A DNA stretch of 64,000 nucleotides from Carnegiea gigantea (Eukaryota; Streptophyta; Magnoliopsida; Caryophyllales; Cactaceae). Position 1 is the first letter of the stretch. The number at the start of each line of letters is the position of its first letter. The notes beneath the pieces were generated by a model. It did not search any database. It had not been told where the DNA came from and saw nothing but the letters and a program-made list of their open reading frames with translations. The stretch spans positions 394,501 through 458,500 of the forward strand of contig JAKOGI010000531.1 of assembly GCA_029747015.1 (NCBI GenBank), read 5' to 3'. This document shows, piece by piece, positions 1 through 16,289 of this stretch. The translations under genes and the position numbers were made by a program.

Positions 1-120
1 CTTCCTTTACTTGGTTTGCACCAAACTCTCCATGTACAGTGTATGCTTCTACTGTGATCAACAAGAGAAAAAGGCCAACTACTGAACCTATTTAGTGACT
101 GACTTAGGTCAACAATCACA

Positions 121-3945
<3,825 letters not shown>

Positions 3946-4948
3946 TCTAAACTATCAGGCACAACGATTTTCCCACAATCAGAGCTCCCAGCCTCCAGAA
4001 GGCAATATAATGCTGAGACATGCCCATTAAACTTCTGAAAATATTAAAGTTGTAGGGGACTTAAACAGAATCACAGCAGAAAGCGGCAATCTGAAGAGAA
4101 TAGAGGAACCCTTAAACTTGGAAAGATATAGTAAGGACTATACCTTACCAGTCACCAGAAAAATCAAGCATCATAAAGCGGGGAACAAAAGCAAGAAAAT
4201 TGTTTATCTAAAGCACACTACACAACATCATCTGCCAAAAAAATAGCAGAAGAATAAATACACAGATAGTAAGTTTAAAGCTCTAGTTTAGAAGAATAAA
4301 GAAGGGGAAAACGCTGAAAATTCTCCAAGACTACACAAGCAACCACAGTTGGCACAAAAAAAGGGGTATCAGCATCAATTCTTAGCTCAAAAGAAGAGTA
4401 GAAGCATCTCATCTTTAATGAAAATACAGGCATAATTGCATAAAGGTGTTCACAAATCCCAACTTTGCATCTCCAAACAGTCAGCAAGCAGCAAAAAACT
4501 CAGCTGGGGATGTAAGTTAGGAACTGCCCACATCAACAATAGAACTAAAATCAAAGACTGACAAAGCTCATTCATCAAGGGTTTAGATTAAATAATGTCC
4601 ATCAAAGTATAAACCCTAAAGTGTGAACCTTCATAAAATTAGAAAGTCAAGTAAACACATAACTAAGGCGGGTCTGTGATTAATTAAGTAATTACTAAAA
4701 TAAAGCAATGAAAAATACTCACAGACTTCAGCAATGACTTCACCTGCATTGACCTAAACCTTGCCTGAATAAACCCTTGGACCTACATTGAGATTAGTCA
4801 ATAATAATGTGAATAGGATTGGGAAAATTGAAAGGTGGGCAAAGAGAGATGGGATTGAAGGAACTGTTATTAAGGATTAAGAGGAGAGAGAGAGAAGAGG
4901 AAAATAGAGAAGCTGGGCTCTTCTATCATCACGTCACTAAACGAAAGA

Positions 4949-4973
4949 CCCCCCCCCCCCGGGGGGGGGGGGG
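4949..4973. repeat. C12-G13 palindromic homopolymer block
   Basis: Twelve C are followed directly by thirteen G, a self-complementary block in the upstream region of the GLR gene. It could fold into a pure GC hairpin, or it could be an assembly artefact at a homopolymer. Confidence 0.85.
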
Positions 4974-5564
4974 TGGTGTTGTCAGGCTGGAAGGTAAGGT
5001 TATGCTGTCGCAGAAGTGGGAACGACGCTGATTCATTTTTCTCATCTCATCGTCATCATCTCCCAGCGCCGCTTCCGCTAATGCGGGATCTAAAAAGATT
5101 TCAATATAAACGATTTTATTTTTATAAATATTATTATGTCGATTAATTATTATTCACGCAATGCACTGTTTGTTTATAAAAAATTATTCAGAAGTCTCCC
5201 TTAATAGTTAATATACGGTTTGTTTGATCTAATTTATGCAAATGAGGGCGGCAACATGCTCACCCCTCTCTCTTTCTCGATCGAATAATCTGCGAAGAGT
5301 GTTAAAGTCGATTAATTTTTTTTCCCTTCGTCGCTGACAAAGTTCAGTTAGGAAAAATTTCTACCCAAAATTTTCAACCCTAAAATTTTCCAGCGATTAA
5401 TGTTTCGCCTATGTGACTATATTACTTGAGCTCTTGATTTTTTTAATAATGTATCCGTGTTGAACCGTTATACTCGACACGTCACTAGACACTCGGACAA
5501 ATATTCATATTAGACATTTGGACAAATATTAGATCCAGGTCCAAGTAACATAGTAATCAACTAA

Positions 5565-5940
5565 GGCTGTTGTTTGATAATAGAAGTTAAAGTAGAGGTT
5601 AATGATTTGTAGTAGTCAAAATATTATGAACTACTACTTAAAAGTGTTCGGTAAAGTAGTGGATGAGGTAGTGGTTAAAGGATTATGTAATGTTTTTCAA
5701 AAGCTAAACAAAGTAGCTTTTAAGAACTTCTACCCAGCGGATGCATTGCAAATTACAAAAATCATCTTTTTATTTACTAAAAATATTCATTTATTGTACC
5801 GTTTTAGTCATTTTACATAAATCACTAGTTGAACGGTTAATCACAAACCACTAGTGGACATAGCTAATCACTAGTAAAAGTGATAACAGCTAGTAAAACA
5901 GCTAACTATTACTAAAATAACCAAATTTACCGACATGTAC
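5565..5940. mobile_element. MITE, TAA target duplication (family A copy 1)
   Basis: A 376-bp AT-rich element flanked by TAA at 5562-5564 and 5941-5943. One end begins GGCTGTTGTTTGATAATAG; the other, reversed, reads GTACATGTCGGTAAATTTGG. The interior matches the reverse complement of 12874-13295 over most of its length, for example the segments around cactagt, the poly-AT core and agtagtggttaaagg. A 3-bp TAA/TTA duplication and noncoding interior suggest a PIF/Harbinger-type MITE. Confidence 0.7.
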
Positions 5941-7393
5941 TAACACTACTACGAAATAACACACATAAGTTATATATCACATAACACCGAAAGGTTTTTT
6001 TTTTTTTTTTGGCGTTTCATTTTGTTTTGGAATAAACTATTTTCCAAGGATCACATGAGGTAAGAGCGGACTTATTGATGATAGGAGCTTTGCATCTGAA
6101 GGTCCGTCCAGCAAGCATCAGCCTGTAAAAAAGGCCACCCTGGATGGGGATCCAGAGCACGTAGCTCCGGCAGTCAAGTTAGTGTAGGATCCAAAAAAGA
6201 GACAAAACAAAAGTAATAAATGATGAAAGATTGGATTTTTTTTCGAGAAAGATGATGTCTTTTTGGTCAAAGTTGCTGAGCAATGAATATTCTGGCAGGG
6301 TCTAGCCCCTTATTTGAGGTGTGTAGGTTGGTATTTATAGTCCTTGTAACTAGAGCAAACTCGTAATTTCAAATATAGTGCCCTCCAATGAATCCGAAGA
6401 TGGACAACCTTTCGGGGCCTATGAAAGTCAGAAAGAATTGTAGGGCTCAAGCCCATAAATGTGTGGTCTGGGGTCCTCATTAGGATCCCCAGATTACGTC
6501 GAATCATATTCTAAACTATGACTATATTTTCCAATAAGCATGGTTATATTCATACACAATTGCGACAAGATGTACATGGAGTATGTACATTTATATATTA
6601 TATCATCCCCAATAATAAGTTGACAGATTATGGCCCTCACCATGCTATTTTTCAAAATTTTTTTCCAAAAAAAGATTTGGTAAGGGTTCATCTATTGGAC
6701 CTGTTCAAGAATAATTCAACCGGATTTCAAATACTCACTCATGAGTAGGCAATAGATATTGAGTATTAGAACATAATGAGTTTGTTCTTTTCAATTTGTA
6801 ATTAGTACTTATCATTAACATTAAATATTGATCAACACTCATCAGTATTAATCATTACTCATTTATATTTCCTACTCAAAACTTCAGTGATGATCAACGC
6901 TCATCAATACTATTCAACGCTCATCAGCACTGGTCAACAATAAGTATTTATGATAAGTTAAAAGAACATGTCAAAAAATACAATATTTGTTTTCTACCCA
7001 ATTTTATATGAATTTTCTTATAAGCTATGAAATTTGTAATTTCAAAAATTAAAGTTTCCTACTAATCATATATTAAGGTCCCTTTGATAGGAAATACTTA
7101 CAATATTTCATAAAATAATTTTAAAAATATATACAATAAAATCCCCTGAAAACTTCTTACGTTATTAATATTCCAATTTTTTTTGAAGAAATATTGAATA
7201 TTAATATTATAATTTTAGCACCCAAAAAAGAAATATTCCCATATAAATCAAGGACCTTTTATTGTTTGGAAGGAGACAAATCAAGAGTGCTAAAATCAAG
7301 ATTGATAATTTTTGCGACATGCTGAGTAGTTGAGAAAATTTTAAAAAGACAGTTTTTAGAACATTTTTTAGTTTTATTTTAGAATAATCCCCA

Positions 7394-7394
<1 letters not shown>

Positions 7395-7444
<50 letters not shown>
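7395..7444. repeat. Poly(C) tract of 50 residues
   Basis: Fifty consecutive C about 830 bp upstream of the PP2C start codon. On the minus strand this is G50, which could in principle stack as G-quadruplex. Its true length in the genome is uncertain. Confidence 0.85.
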
Positions 7445-7446
<2 letters not shown>

Positions 7447-8270
7447 AGGGCCAAGACGCCCCAGTTTCTCTGTCTAATTGGGCAGTCTACTTTTATGGCT
7501 GACCACATTTCCGAACAACTTTTTCTCTCCTCCCCTGCATCTCAAATTTCATCCCCAATGCACTCCTCTATTTCTTTGGGCTCCCATCTTCATCAAAATT
7601 ACTTTCCCAATTACTTTCTCTATCTATCTATCTATCTATGTGCGTGAATCCCTTTTCCAATTCACCTTCTAGGGTTTCATTCCCCCTTTAATTAGATTTC
7701 CCCATCATAGTTGTCCAACCCATTTTTGCTCTTGCATGATACTTGTTGGTTTGTACCAAAAGTTTGAATCTTGTTGTTTGTTTTGATTGTCAAGAAGCTT
7801 GATTTGTTGTTGGAATTGTGAGATATACTTGATTGAAGAGATCATTTTTTTTCTGGGACGAATTGGGTATTTGATCTGTTGACTTTCTCTGAATTTTTGG
7901 AGGAATTGGGATTGATTCGTGTATATTATGAAGTTTTGTGAGGCGATTATTTGTTTATGGTTTGGGAGGCTTGTGATCGTATCATTGGAGCTTTGATTGA
8001 TCACTGTAATCAAACATTATTTGGGGCTACTTCTGATCTGGGGCTGTTTTGTTAGATTTAAGGGAACCCATTTGACCAGGATTTTGCAGTTGTTTTTGGT
8101 CGCAAGCTTGTTGATCATTAGGGTTATTCTGAGTGTGCCTAGAGAGGCTGCAATTTTTTCCACTTTTATCATTGTTGTTGTTGTTATTGTGGTTGTTGTT
8201 GAAGAAGAGAGGGGGAGAGAGAGAGAGAGAGAGAGAGGGAGGGGGGGTAAACATATCTCTATGAGAGATT

Positions 8271-11200
8271 ATGGCAGCAGGTGCTGGAATTTCTCCCCCA
8301 TTTGCAATTCTAGAAGGCAGTTACAATAGTAAAGATAATGGTTCTATCATTGAGGATGAGAGTTTAGATGATGTTGAAAATCTGAAGCAAACAACCATTG
8401 CCAAGCCTCCCAGACACATCTCCGTGGTGCGGCATTCCATGAGCTCAACTGCAATCTGCTTATCTGCTGATTTGGTAACGCGTGCCGTCTTTTCTCTGGT
8501 TTACTTTAGTTCTTGGAGACTGGTTCTATATATTACATTACATATGTCTGTTGTTGAATTTGGTTTAAAATAGAATGATTTGATGAGGTGTTCATTAACA
8601 TTGTATGCTATAGCTATAAATCTGTTGCATAAGGTGCTTGCCTGTGGTTGGGGGGGGGGGGGGGGTATGGCTTTGCCCCAAATTTGTATGAAGGTTGTGT
8701 TCAGGGGACTGACATATATTTGCAATTGTGTAATGCTGTTTTTTGGTAATGATGTTGTAGACTTGTAGTGCAAGCTTCCTGAAAGTGGTTTGAAAGGTGA
8801 AACACAAAGATAAAAGAAGAAAGAAATGTAGCATACACTTGAAAACAAAGCTATAATACAAACCAAAGGTATCTAATGCCTTGAAATGATGATGTATTGA
8901 TTAGTCACAGGTAAACAATGAAGCTTTATTTTCTCTGCTGGGGAAAAAGTGGTCTTAAAAAATCTGTAACTTTCCACTTTTAAAGGTGTTCTTGCCAAGA
9001 TAATGGATCCTGTTGTGGCTGGGTTTTTATCACAAAAACCTTGCCTCGTGGTGGACATGTTTGAGTCAAGGAAAATTTTTGGTCCTTTCCAGACCAAACT
9101 CAAACCTTTGAGTTCATTTGGCTCTCACACTTGATTAGTTCAGGTATTTAACTTGTCAACATTGAGGCAAGGGTTGACCTTTTCAGGTCAAGGCTAAGCT
9201 TAGTTGGATTTATCCATAGCTAAATGACCTTTGGATTTCGTCACCTTCAAATAAGATCAAGACAAAAAATTGAGAATCACAAGCTACTTTCTTGTTTTGC
9301 CTTGTGTCATGTTCCAGTTATATGCTTGGAAGGCAAGCTTTTCAGTGTTTGCTCTTTAACAATGCCAACTTTGGGGGAAGGGGCTTGCCCAAACAACTGA
9401 TGCCCTAACGTTTTGTCTTGAGGGGAAATTGTACTGTTGAAGTTATTATGAAAATTGACAGGTATTTGGAGGCTGTGATAGTGTAGAAATGTTGATTGTA
9501 AACTCTCTATATCGCTAGAGTGAACTTTTGATTTATTATTTTTTTCCCTCTTGCATATAGGATCTTGACAATGGATCTATCCGCAGCAAGACACCTACAG
9601 ACGAAAAGCCTGTTTTTCTACCTGTATTTCGATCCGGAAGTTGTGCTGAGAAAGGGCCAAAGCTGTACATGGAGGATGAACATTTGTGCATAGATAATCT
9701 CCGTGAGCATCTAGGTGCACCAGACAATTTTCCGTCTCCTGGAGCATTCTACGGGGTTAGTTCCTTTTTTAAATGGATGAAGTTCTCATTCTAGTAAAGG
9801 TTATGTTGCTACAACAATAACAATATGGATGCCGCTTTTATGAGCTTTAGGGAGATCTAGATATGGAACCTTACCCTTGTAAGCATTGATGCAAGTCTAG
9901 TTAATTTTATACTGCTAAATGGTATCCTTGTATGTTTAACTTAAACTTTAGTTATTGACTGAATTCATGTCCTCCACCAAATCAGCTTCCTGTTAGCTCA
10001 TAATCTATTGTGGGAAGATTTAAAATACCAGAACATAGACTAACATTAGCTTCCAAACATAATTGATGTGAAAAGCCATGTACCTCTTCAGACAAGGGCA
10101 TCCTCACATAAAAGTGCTTTGGCACGGTGGTTATTAAGGCATTTCTTGAAGTCATAACCTTGGTGTCATGTGTTCAAGTCCCATGGTGCACAAATTCTCC
10201 TTGTTTTGGGGAATTTGTGGGAAGCCAACAAGCGCCCTAGGGGGCTTGGCTACCTTATGCGCTGGACTTTTCTTGGCCTAGTCTAGTATGTGTGTTCCTC
10301 TCTGCTGCCTATGTGCAACAGGCTGATAGGGGACCTTATAGATTGGCACATTGTTTTCTACAAACACACACACAAACACCAAAAAAATAAAAAAACGATA
10401 AGAAAGAAAGACGAAAACAAGGATATCCTCACTTTTTTTTAAAAAAAAAGAACTTTTTATTGTCCATCGTGTGTGCATGTCAGTTGGGAACAGGAAGCAT
10501 AGGTTTGTGATGCATCCAGATAGTTTCGAATGAGTTGACTTTACCGTTATGCAGACTTGCTTCTACCTATTCTTATGCCAATATGAAGTGCCAGACTTAC
10601 AGAACACATCTGTACACATTTTGATAGACTTGCATCTGAACATAAGTCAGGCTGGTAACTCAGACTCTAAAGTAACCAAAATCATTGTCTTTAGTACCAT
10701 ATGGTCCTCTCTGTCAAGCTAAGAGGGGTGAAGGATTATGGGAAATTGAGTAGTTAGAACCTGTTGGACTATGTTACTTGGATTTTACCATAATCATGTT
10801 GAAGTGTCGAGTGTCCATGATGTGCTAGTCTTGGCAAGTTTCTAAAAAGATTTGCATGTTTTTATATCCAAAATGAAGGGTTGGGCGTCCATACCATACC
10901 AATGTGTCAAGTGTTTGACATGGTAGCTGGGGCAAAAGAGGAGTCCGAGTATCCTAGTTGTTTGGTATATGTAATGCAAGTTCTTTCGTGTATGTTATTC
11001 CTTTATGCATTAAGTTCGTCATTGGTTTTATGAGACTGAAACTCTCACTTTTTTTTTATGAATAGGTATTTGATGGTCACGGTGGCACAGATGCAGCTTC
11101 TTTTGTTCGAAATAACCTACTTAAATATATAGTTGAAGATCCACATTTTCCTGTTTGTGTACCGAAAGCAATTAAGAGTGCTTTTGTCAAGGCTGATCAT

Positions 11201-12119
11201 GCGTTTGCTGATGCTAGCTCTCTTGACATTTCTTCTGGCACCACTGCCCTGACTGCTCTTATTTTTGGAAGGTAAGCTCTATTTTCACCCTGGGGTCCTG
11301 ACCGTGATACTCATTAATCTACTATTTCTCAAACCAATTCTGTCATTCTGGCTTATGTAGATGTAGAAAGCTTAAATGGACTTTGTCATCAAAACAAAGG
11401 AATCTTGCAATTTGTCTTCCCCCCCCCCCCCCCCTTTTTCCTCCCTTTATTTCCTCAGATATGCCCTCAGTCACAGCTACGAAATCCCGAAATACTTTAA
11501 CAGCTATGTCTGGAGTCGATACGCGTAGTTTGATGTTGACTTGTGTTCATTCCTTTTATGAAGGAAAATGCTCATTGCGAATGCTGGAGACTGTCGTGCT
11601 GTTTTGGGGAAGCGAGGTAAGGCAATCGAGTTGTCCAAAGACCACAAACCAAATTGTTCCTCAGAAAGGCAAAGGATTGAGAGGCTTGGTGGGGTAGTTT
11701 ATGATGGGTACCTTAACGGCCAGTTATCTGTCGCACGTGCCCTTGGAGACTGGCACATGAAAGGTCCAAAAGGTTCTTCTTTCCCATTGAGTTCAGAGCC
11801 AGAGTTGCACGAAACAATCCTCACCGACGAGGATGAATTCTTATTATTAGCGTGTGATGGCCTCTGGGATGTGATGAGCAGTCAGTGTGCCGTGACTATA
11901 GCAAGGCGAGAACTCATGCTTCACAATGATCCGGAAAGGTGTTCAAGAGAACTTGTCAGGGAAGCGCTGAAACGTGACACTTGTGATAATCTAACTGTCA
12001 TAGTGGTTTGCTTTTCAGCAGATCCTCCCCCCAAGATTGAAATACATGCAACAAGGCGGAGGAGTATATCTGCTGAAGGCCTAAATCTATTGAAAGGTGC
12101 TTTAGATATCCTCCCATGA
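8271..12119 (+). CDS. Protein phosphatase 2C, group G-like
   Basis: Mg2+/Mn2+-dependent Ser/Thr phosphatase. Exons 8271-8474, 9561-9755, 11066-11271 and 11564-12119 join in phase to 386 aa; all introns are GT-AG. Catalytic signature seen: [18 protein letters not shown] (92-109), VFDGHGG (134-140, metal-binding D136), [17 protein letters not shown] core, [49 protein letters not shown] (metal-binding D300) and [11 protein letters not shown] (D343). The N-terminal 90 residues are low in conservation. The C-terminus [20 protein letters not shown] is typical of the Arabidopsis PP2C22/27/47/49 group, members of which act in salt and ABA signalling; the exact orthologue cannot be fixed here. Intron 2 holds a SINE and intron 3 a C16 tract. 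The leader upstream of the ATG is GA-rich. Confidence 0.94.
10108..10413 (+). mobile_element. tRNA-derived SINE in PP2C intron 2
   Basis: The left part has a tRNA-like head: an A-box-like stretch around 10120-10140 and a B box TGTTCAAGTCCC at 10171-10182. The right part ends in a CA/A-rich tail. It is flanked by 16-bp direct repeats, acaagggcatcctcac at 10092-10107 and acaaggatatcctcac at 10416-10431, with two mismatches, so the insertion is fairly old. Confidence 0.7.
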
Positions 12120-12873
12120 GTTCTTTTGAGAAACTACGAAAAAGTGAACAAAGAGAATGCAGATTGAACCTGATATGGAAGTAAGTTCGACTCAGTTTGA
12201 TCAGATGATAGTCCACCAAGCAAGCAGCAACCATCAACAAACGAGGAAGATAGTATATAAGTTGGCGGAGGTGGAGAAGACGTAAGAACACTTGCATACA
12301 CTGGGGACATCATCGCAAATAATTTGGAATTTGGAGCTCACTTGGAAACAAACCCTGCACCACCCATTCTAAGATATACTGTGTTCCAATCATGTAAGAT
12401 ATAATTCTTTGCTGTTGATAGTTTGTGCATCAGGAAGTAGCAGCAGAGGTCATTTTATGTTGCATCACCAGGATTCTTTAAATGCCTAGTGCTTGTAGGT
12501 TAACAAGATCATTTTTTTTCATGTTGATAAGTAGAACTGTGAAAGAAACATATTGCTAGTGACATTCCATTAGAACATAGTTTATACATTCAAGAATCGA
12601 TGTTTATGTATTGATTTTTTTTAAAAAGGAATTTTTAGATAAAATTCTGTCATATCCGTTTTGATGTATATATTATGGAATTTTTTTGTCCATAATGATC
12701 TTCCCGTCCTTCTAATCTCCGCGAGAGTTACATCTGATATCAGTGGTGGGAAGGGGAATAAGTATAGAATATCCTCGTTGAAGAAAGTGCATTTGAAGAA
12801 CTTTTGATCTTAGCCTTTGTTTTGCAGAAGGGGGGGGGGGGTTGTTTTTTCCTCTCTCAAATTAGATTTCTAA

Positions 12874-13295
12874 GGGCATATTCGGTAAAATTAACTATTT
12901 TAGTAATAGTTAACTGTTTTACTAGCTATTAACAGTTTTACTAGCGGTTAGTTGTGATCCACTAGTAGTTAGTGATTAGCTGTTCAATTAGCGATTTAAA
13001 ATAAAAACGTTTGGTAAATGTAACTGTTGAAGTGGCAGATTTATGTAAAATGACTAAAAAGGTACAATAAATAAAAGTTTTTAGTAAATAAAAAGAAGAA
13101 TTTTGTAATTTGCAATGCAACCATTAGAAAGAGGTTCTTAAAAGTTACTTTCATTAGCTTTTGAAAAATACTATACAAACCCCTAACCACTACCTCACCT
13201 ATTACTTTACCGAACATTGTTAATTAGCGGTTCATAGCATTTTGACTACTACAAACCACCAACATCTACTTCAACCTCTATTACCGAACACAGCC
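12874..13295. mobile_element. MITE, family A copy 2
   Basis: Element of 422 bp, largely the reverse complement of 5565-5940. Ends are GGGCATATTCGGTAAAATTA and, reversed, GGCTGTGTTCGGTAATAGAG, sharing a TTCGGTAA core. Flanks are TAA (12871-12873) and TAG (13296-13298), a probable 3-bp duplication with one change. Confidence 0.72.
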
Positions 13296-13356
13296 TAGGT
13301 AGGTTTAAATGAAACACTCTTAAAAATGATATTGTTTCTACCTTTCTGCATACTTA

Positions 13357-13596
13357 AGCATGTTCTTTTCGTTGGGAAAATATGGGTTGAAAAATTAGTG
13401 AAGTTGATTGAGATTGGTTAAAATTGGTATTTTTTTGTTAAGTGAATGGAAGTGGGTTGAAATGGATTGAAGTTGGAAAAAGTTAGTATATTTTTTTATG
13501 TGATAGGTTGAAATTGGGCTTTTTTTTTTTTTTGGGAAGATGATTTAAGCAGTTGAAGTTAGTAAATTGAAATTTACCAGCAAAACAAACAGACCC
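13357..13596. mobile_element. MITE with TTA duplication
   Basis: A 240-bp T/A-rich element flanked by TTA at 13354-13356 and 13597-13599. Inverted ends share TGTTCTTTTCGTTGG against TGTTTGTTTTGCTGG, 11 of 15 matching. The interior is made of tgggttgaa-type repeats with no reading frame. Confidence 0.55.
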
Positions 13597-15064
13597 TTAG
13601 CATGGGAATGCACCACTAAAAACGTATTTAACATGAGAAACTGGATTTAATTAAATTTTGTAAAAGAGTGTTTGGTAACAAAGCTTTTTGGGATAAAAGA
13701 GTTGTTTGGGGGTGTTTTAACTGTTTTGACCAAGTCAAACAGTTAATTGGGTGTCTGGTAAACAATTGTTTGAAATAATTGTTTGGTCCCAAAAAGCTCT
13801 TTTTGAAAAGGCTATTTTCATTAGCCTTTTCAAAAGAACTTTTTGTGAAAATGATATATTTACCCAAGAGTTTAAACAAATTACATTACACGCCATTACA
13901 TTATATTTTTATAATATTGTTTTTATAAAATAGAAAGAGCACAAAGTATCACAGATTGTTCCTTGAAGGTTTATACTAGTAGCATTCGAACGTAGTTAAA
14001 TTTTGAGGATTAATAAGAATAGAGGTATTTTCTTTATTTTTATTTTTTTGAGACAAAAATAAACCATTGAAGTTGCATTGTCTCTTCTATTATTTATATT
14101 TTTTAGGCAAATAGTATACTTTTTGATGTAGATTTTTTAATTTTACTAGTACATTGTATCAAGTTTATTGGTTCTCTCACTATGCACCTTTATGAACGTT
14201 TGATATTTATACTTTAGATTATTCAGTTCCCCTTTCGATTATCAAGACAACGAGCCTTTAATTGATGCAAAATAGTAACATTTGATACTGTGTTTTATAT
14301 CAATTGAATCTAATAAAGACAAAGTCATTAGAAATCCGTATAAATTTTAATTTCGATTTATAAATCAAAAAATTAAAAAAATAACAAAATAACGTTATAA
14401 AATATCGGTACCATTTACATAGTAAAATCGGAAAGAAATAAGAAACACAATGAATACAAGTTATGTAGAATTTAGCAAAAAAGTAAAGCTTATCAATGAA
14501 GTTTTCCCTTTTTTTTTGTGATCACAAATGAACTTAATTTATATCTATGACATCAATTTAATTTTTTTGAAAAAAATTGACCAATAAATAAAAAATATGC
14601 TCTATTAAGAAGTAATTTATAGATAACGATATTAATGGAATTTTACCAAACATCTTTCTTAGAAACAGCTATATATTTTTCTACAAACAGCTAATGCAAA
14701 CAACTAATTCAAATAGTTAACAACCAACAGTTAATACAAACAGCTAACAGGTAACAACTAATAGCTGTTTGCCAACCAGGACCTAAGTCTTTGCTAATGT
14801 AACTGGGCAACTTACATTTGGTCTTGATATAAGAACATTAGTGTTGGAACCAAATCAGGAATCACTGCCAAATATTATTTTTATATTTATTTTTACGTTA
14901 GCTGGCAAAGCATTCATTGTAATAAGAAATGGGTAAAAGGATGGCCACAACTACACATTACGTGGGAAGTACACTGCTAAATCACTATTAAGCAAACTTA
15001 TGCTAATAATCAATGAGAACAATCGAAATACACTCAAGAGTTTAGGACAGGTAATCCGATCTTA

Positions 15065-15472
15065 GGCCGTATTCAAGAATAATATTTTGAGTAGCATTTA
15101 ATTTTTTGACTTAGTCAACTTTTAGTGTTTGGTAACATAGTGCTTTGAGTAACATCTTACGTAGTGTTTAGCGTTTTAAATAGCGTTTCTAAAAAACTAA
15201 CGGTATTAGCTTTTGATATTTAAAAGTAGCGTTTCACATTTTTGACCAAAAATTGCAAATTGTATATTTAGAAGTTATCTGTATCCTTTTATGTTAATTT
15301 ACATTAATCAGCTAGCTCAACATCTACGTTTATCGAACACATTTATTTCAATCTCTCGTCTAAATAGCTATATGTTAACAGCAAATTAGAAACATTATTA
15401 GCTATCCAAACAACTATCCATTACCTGAACCACTATCCGCTACATAAAAAGCTAATTTTGACGAACATGGCC
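15065..15472. mobile_element. MITE with TTA duplication
   Basis: A 408-bp AT-rich element flanked exactly by TTA at 15062-15064 and 15473-15475. Ends are GGCCGTATTCAAGAATAATA and, reversed, GGCCATGTTCGTCAAAAT. It contains gtagcgttt-type motifs and has no coding content. PIF/Harbinger-like by its duplication. Confidence 0.68.
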
Positions 15473-16289
15473 TTAGTACAAAGTGCACAGAGTATAACGG
15501 GCTTTACTTAAACCTAATGTAATATTTAGTTGAATGTATTGTAATGCAATCATTTTATAAATGTGTTTGCATATCTTATTTGAGAGTACCGTAAATAGCT
15601 ACCTTGTGATAAGATTCACCTAAATCACAAAGCTTGGGGCGTTTCTTCTTCCTTGACGGTTTTCAACAAACCGCGAACATATTTAAATGAATCAAAAGAC
15701 AAGATGACAACCTAACCTGCTTGACCTATACATTTTTCGTGAGCATATTTTTGTTCCAATTCTCAAAAATTAACCCAACAAAAAACTAGACCTAAGTGAA
15801 CCACCGCCCATTTCCATTTGAAAGGATCTCAAAAACAGACATGGCTATGGCTTTTTCCCTTCACATAGATGCATGATTCTCTAAAATTTTTTGAAGATGG
15901 TAATGTCACAAGTTAATTACCAGAGTTTTGAGACTAACAAGCAGCGTCCGTATGAACATGAAGAAAGCAGCCATCCGAACGGAAACAAAACATTATGTAA
16001 AAGTTACATTTCGGGACATCTGTGCCAAACCAGTCCTCTGCTGTATTTGATAGTACGTCTCAGAGTCTCATCCATCTATCAGCAAGAATCAAGTCTTCAC
16101 TTGCTGGACCTGTTAAAGACAGTAAGTGTCATGTACTCGATGGAAAAACCAGCAAACAATGAGGGCTCATGAGTTAAATTTACCTTGATTGCTAACTTTG
16201 GATCTAAACTTTGGCACCATCAAAGAGAGGGAAGGAGAGGATAAACAATTGTAAGTCTATAAAGAGAAAAAATTCTGAATCCAAGTGCT

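Larger units (their letters stand above)
3946..8270. other. GLR / PP2C divergent intergenic region
   Basis: This is the shared upstream region of two head-to-head genes. The GLR side (to about 5040) holds its leader, with donor-like sites on the minus strand near 4733 and 4148, so 5'-UTR introns are likely. The middle holds a MITE (5565-5940) and AT-rich DNA without a recognisable gene. A cluster of short repeats of the type ctcatcagtactwrtcaac lies at about 6830-6930. The PP2C side holds a 50-C tract (7395-7444), a CTAT microsatellite near 7618-7637 and a GA-rich leader at about 8207-8240. Short reading frames here resemble nothing known. Confidence 0.6.
12120..16289. other. Intergenic region between PP2C and the Canopy-like gene, MITE-rich
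   Basis: The first few hundred bases are the PP2C 3' UTR. After a G12 tract (12830-12841) there are three separate MITEs (12874-13295, 13357-13596, 15065-15472). Between them, about 13650-14785, lies sequence of the same flavour (tgtttggtaac, gtttgccaaccagg) whose ends I could not pair. No coding potential was recognised. The right end, below 16290, would hold the 3' UTR of the Canopy-like gene. Confidence 0.6.

Noticed and set aside
7207..7446. Minus-strand frame starting with a long poly-Gly run
   Set aside because: The Gly run is just the reverse of the C50 tract; the remainder has no coding character.
13650..14785. Further MITE suggested by tgtttggtaac and gtttgccaaccagg ends
   Set aside because: The two ends are far apart and I could not pair them or find a matching target duplication.
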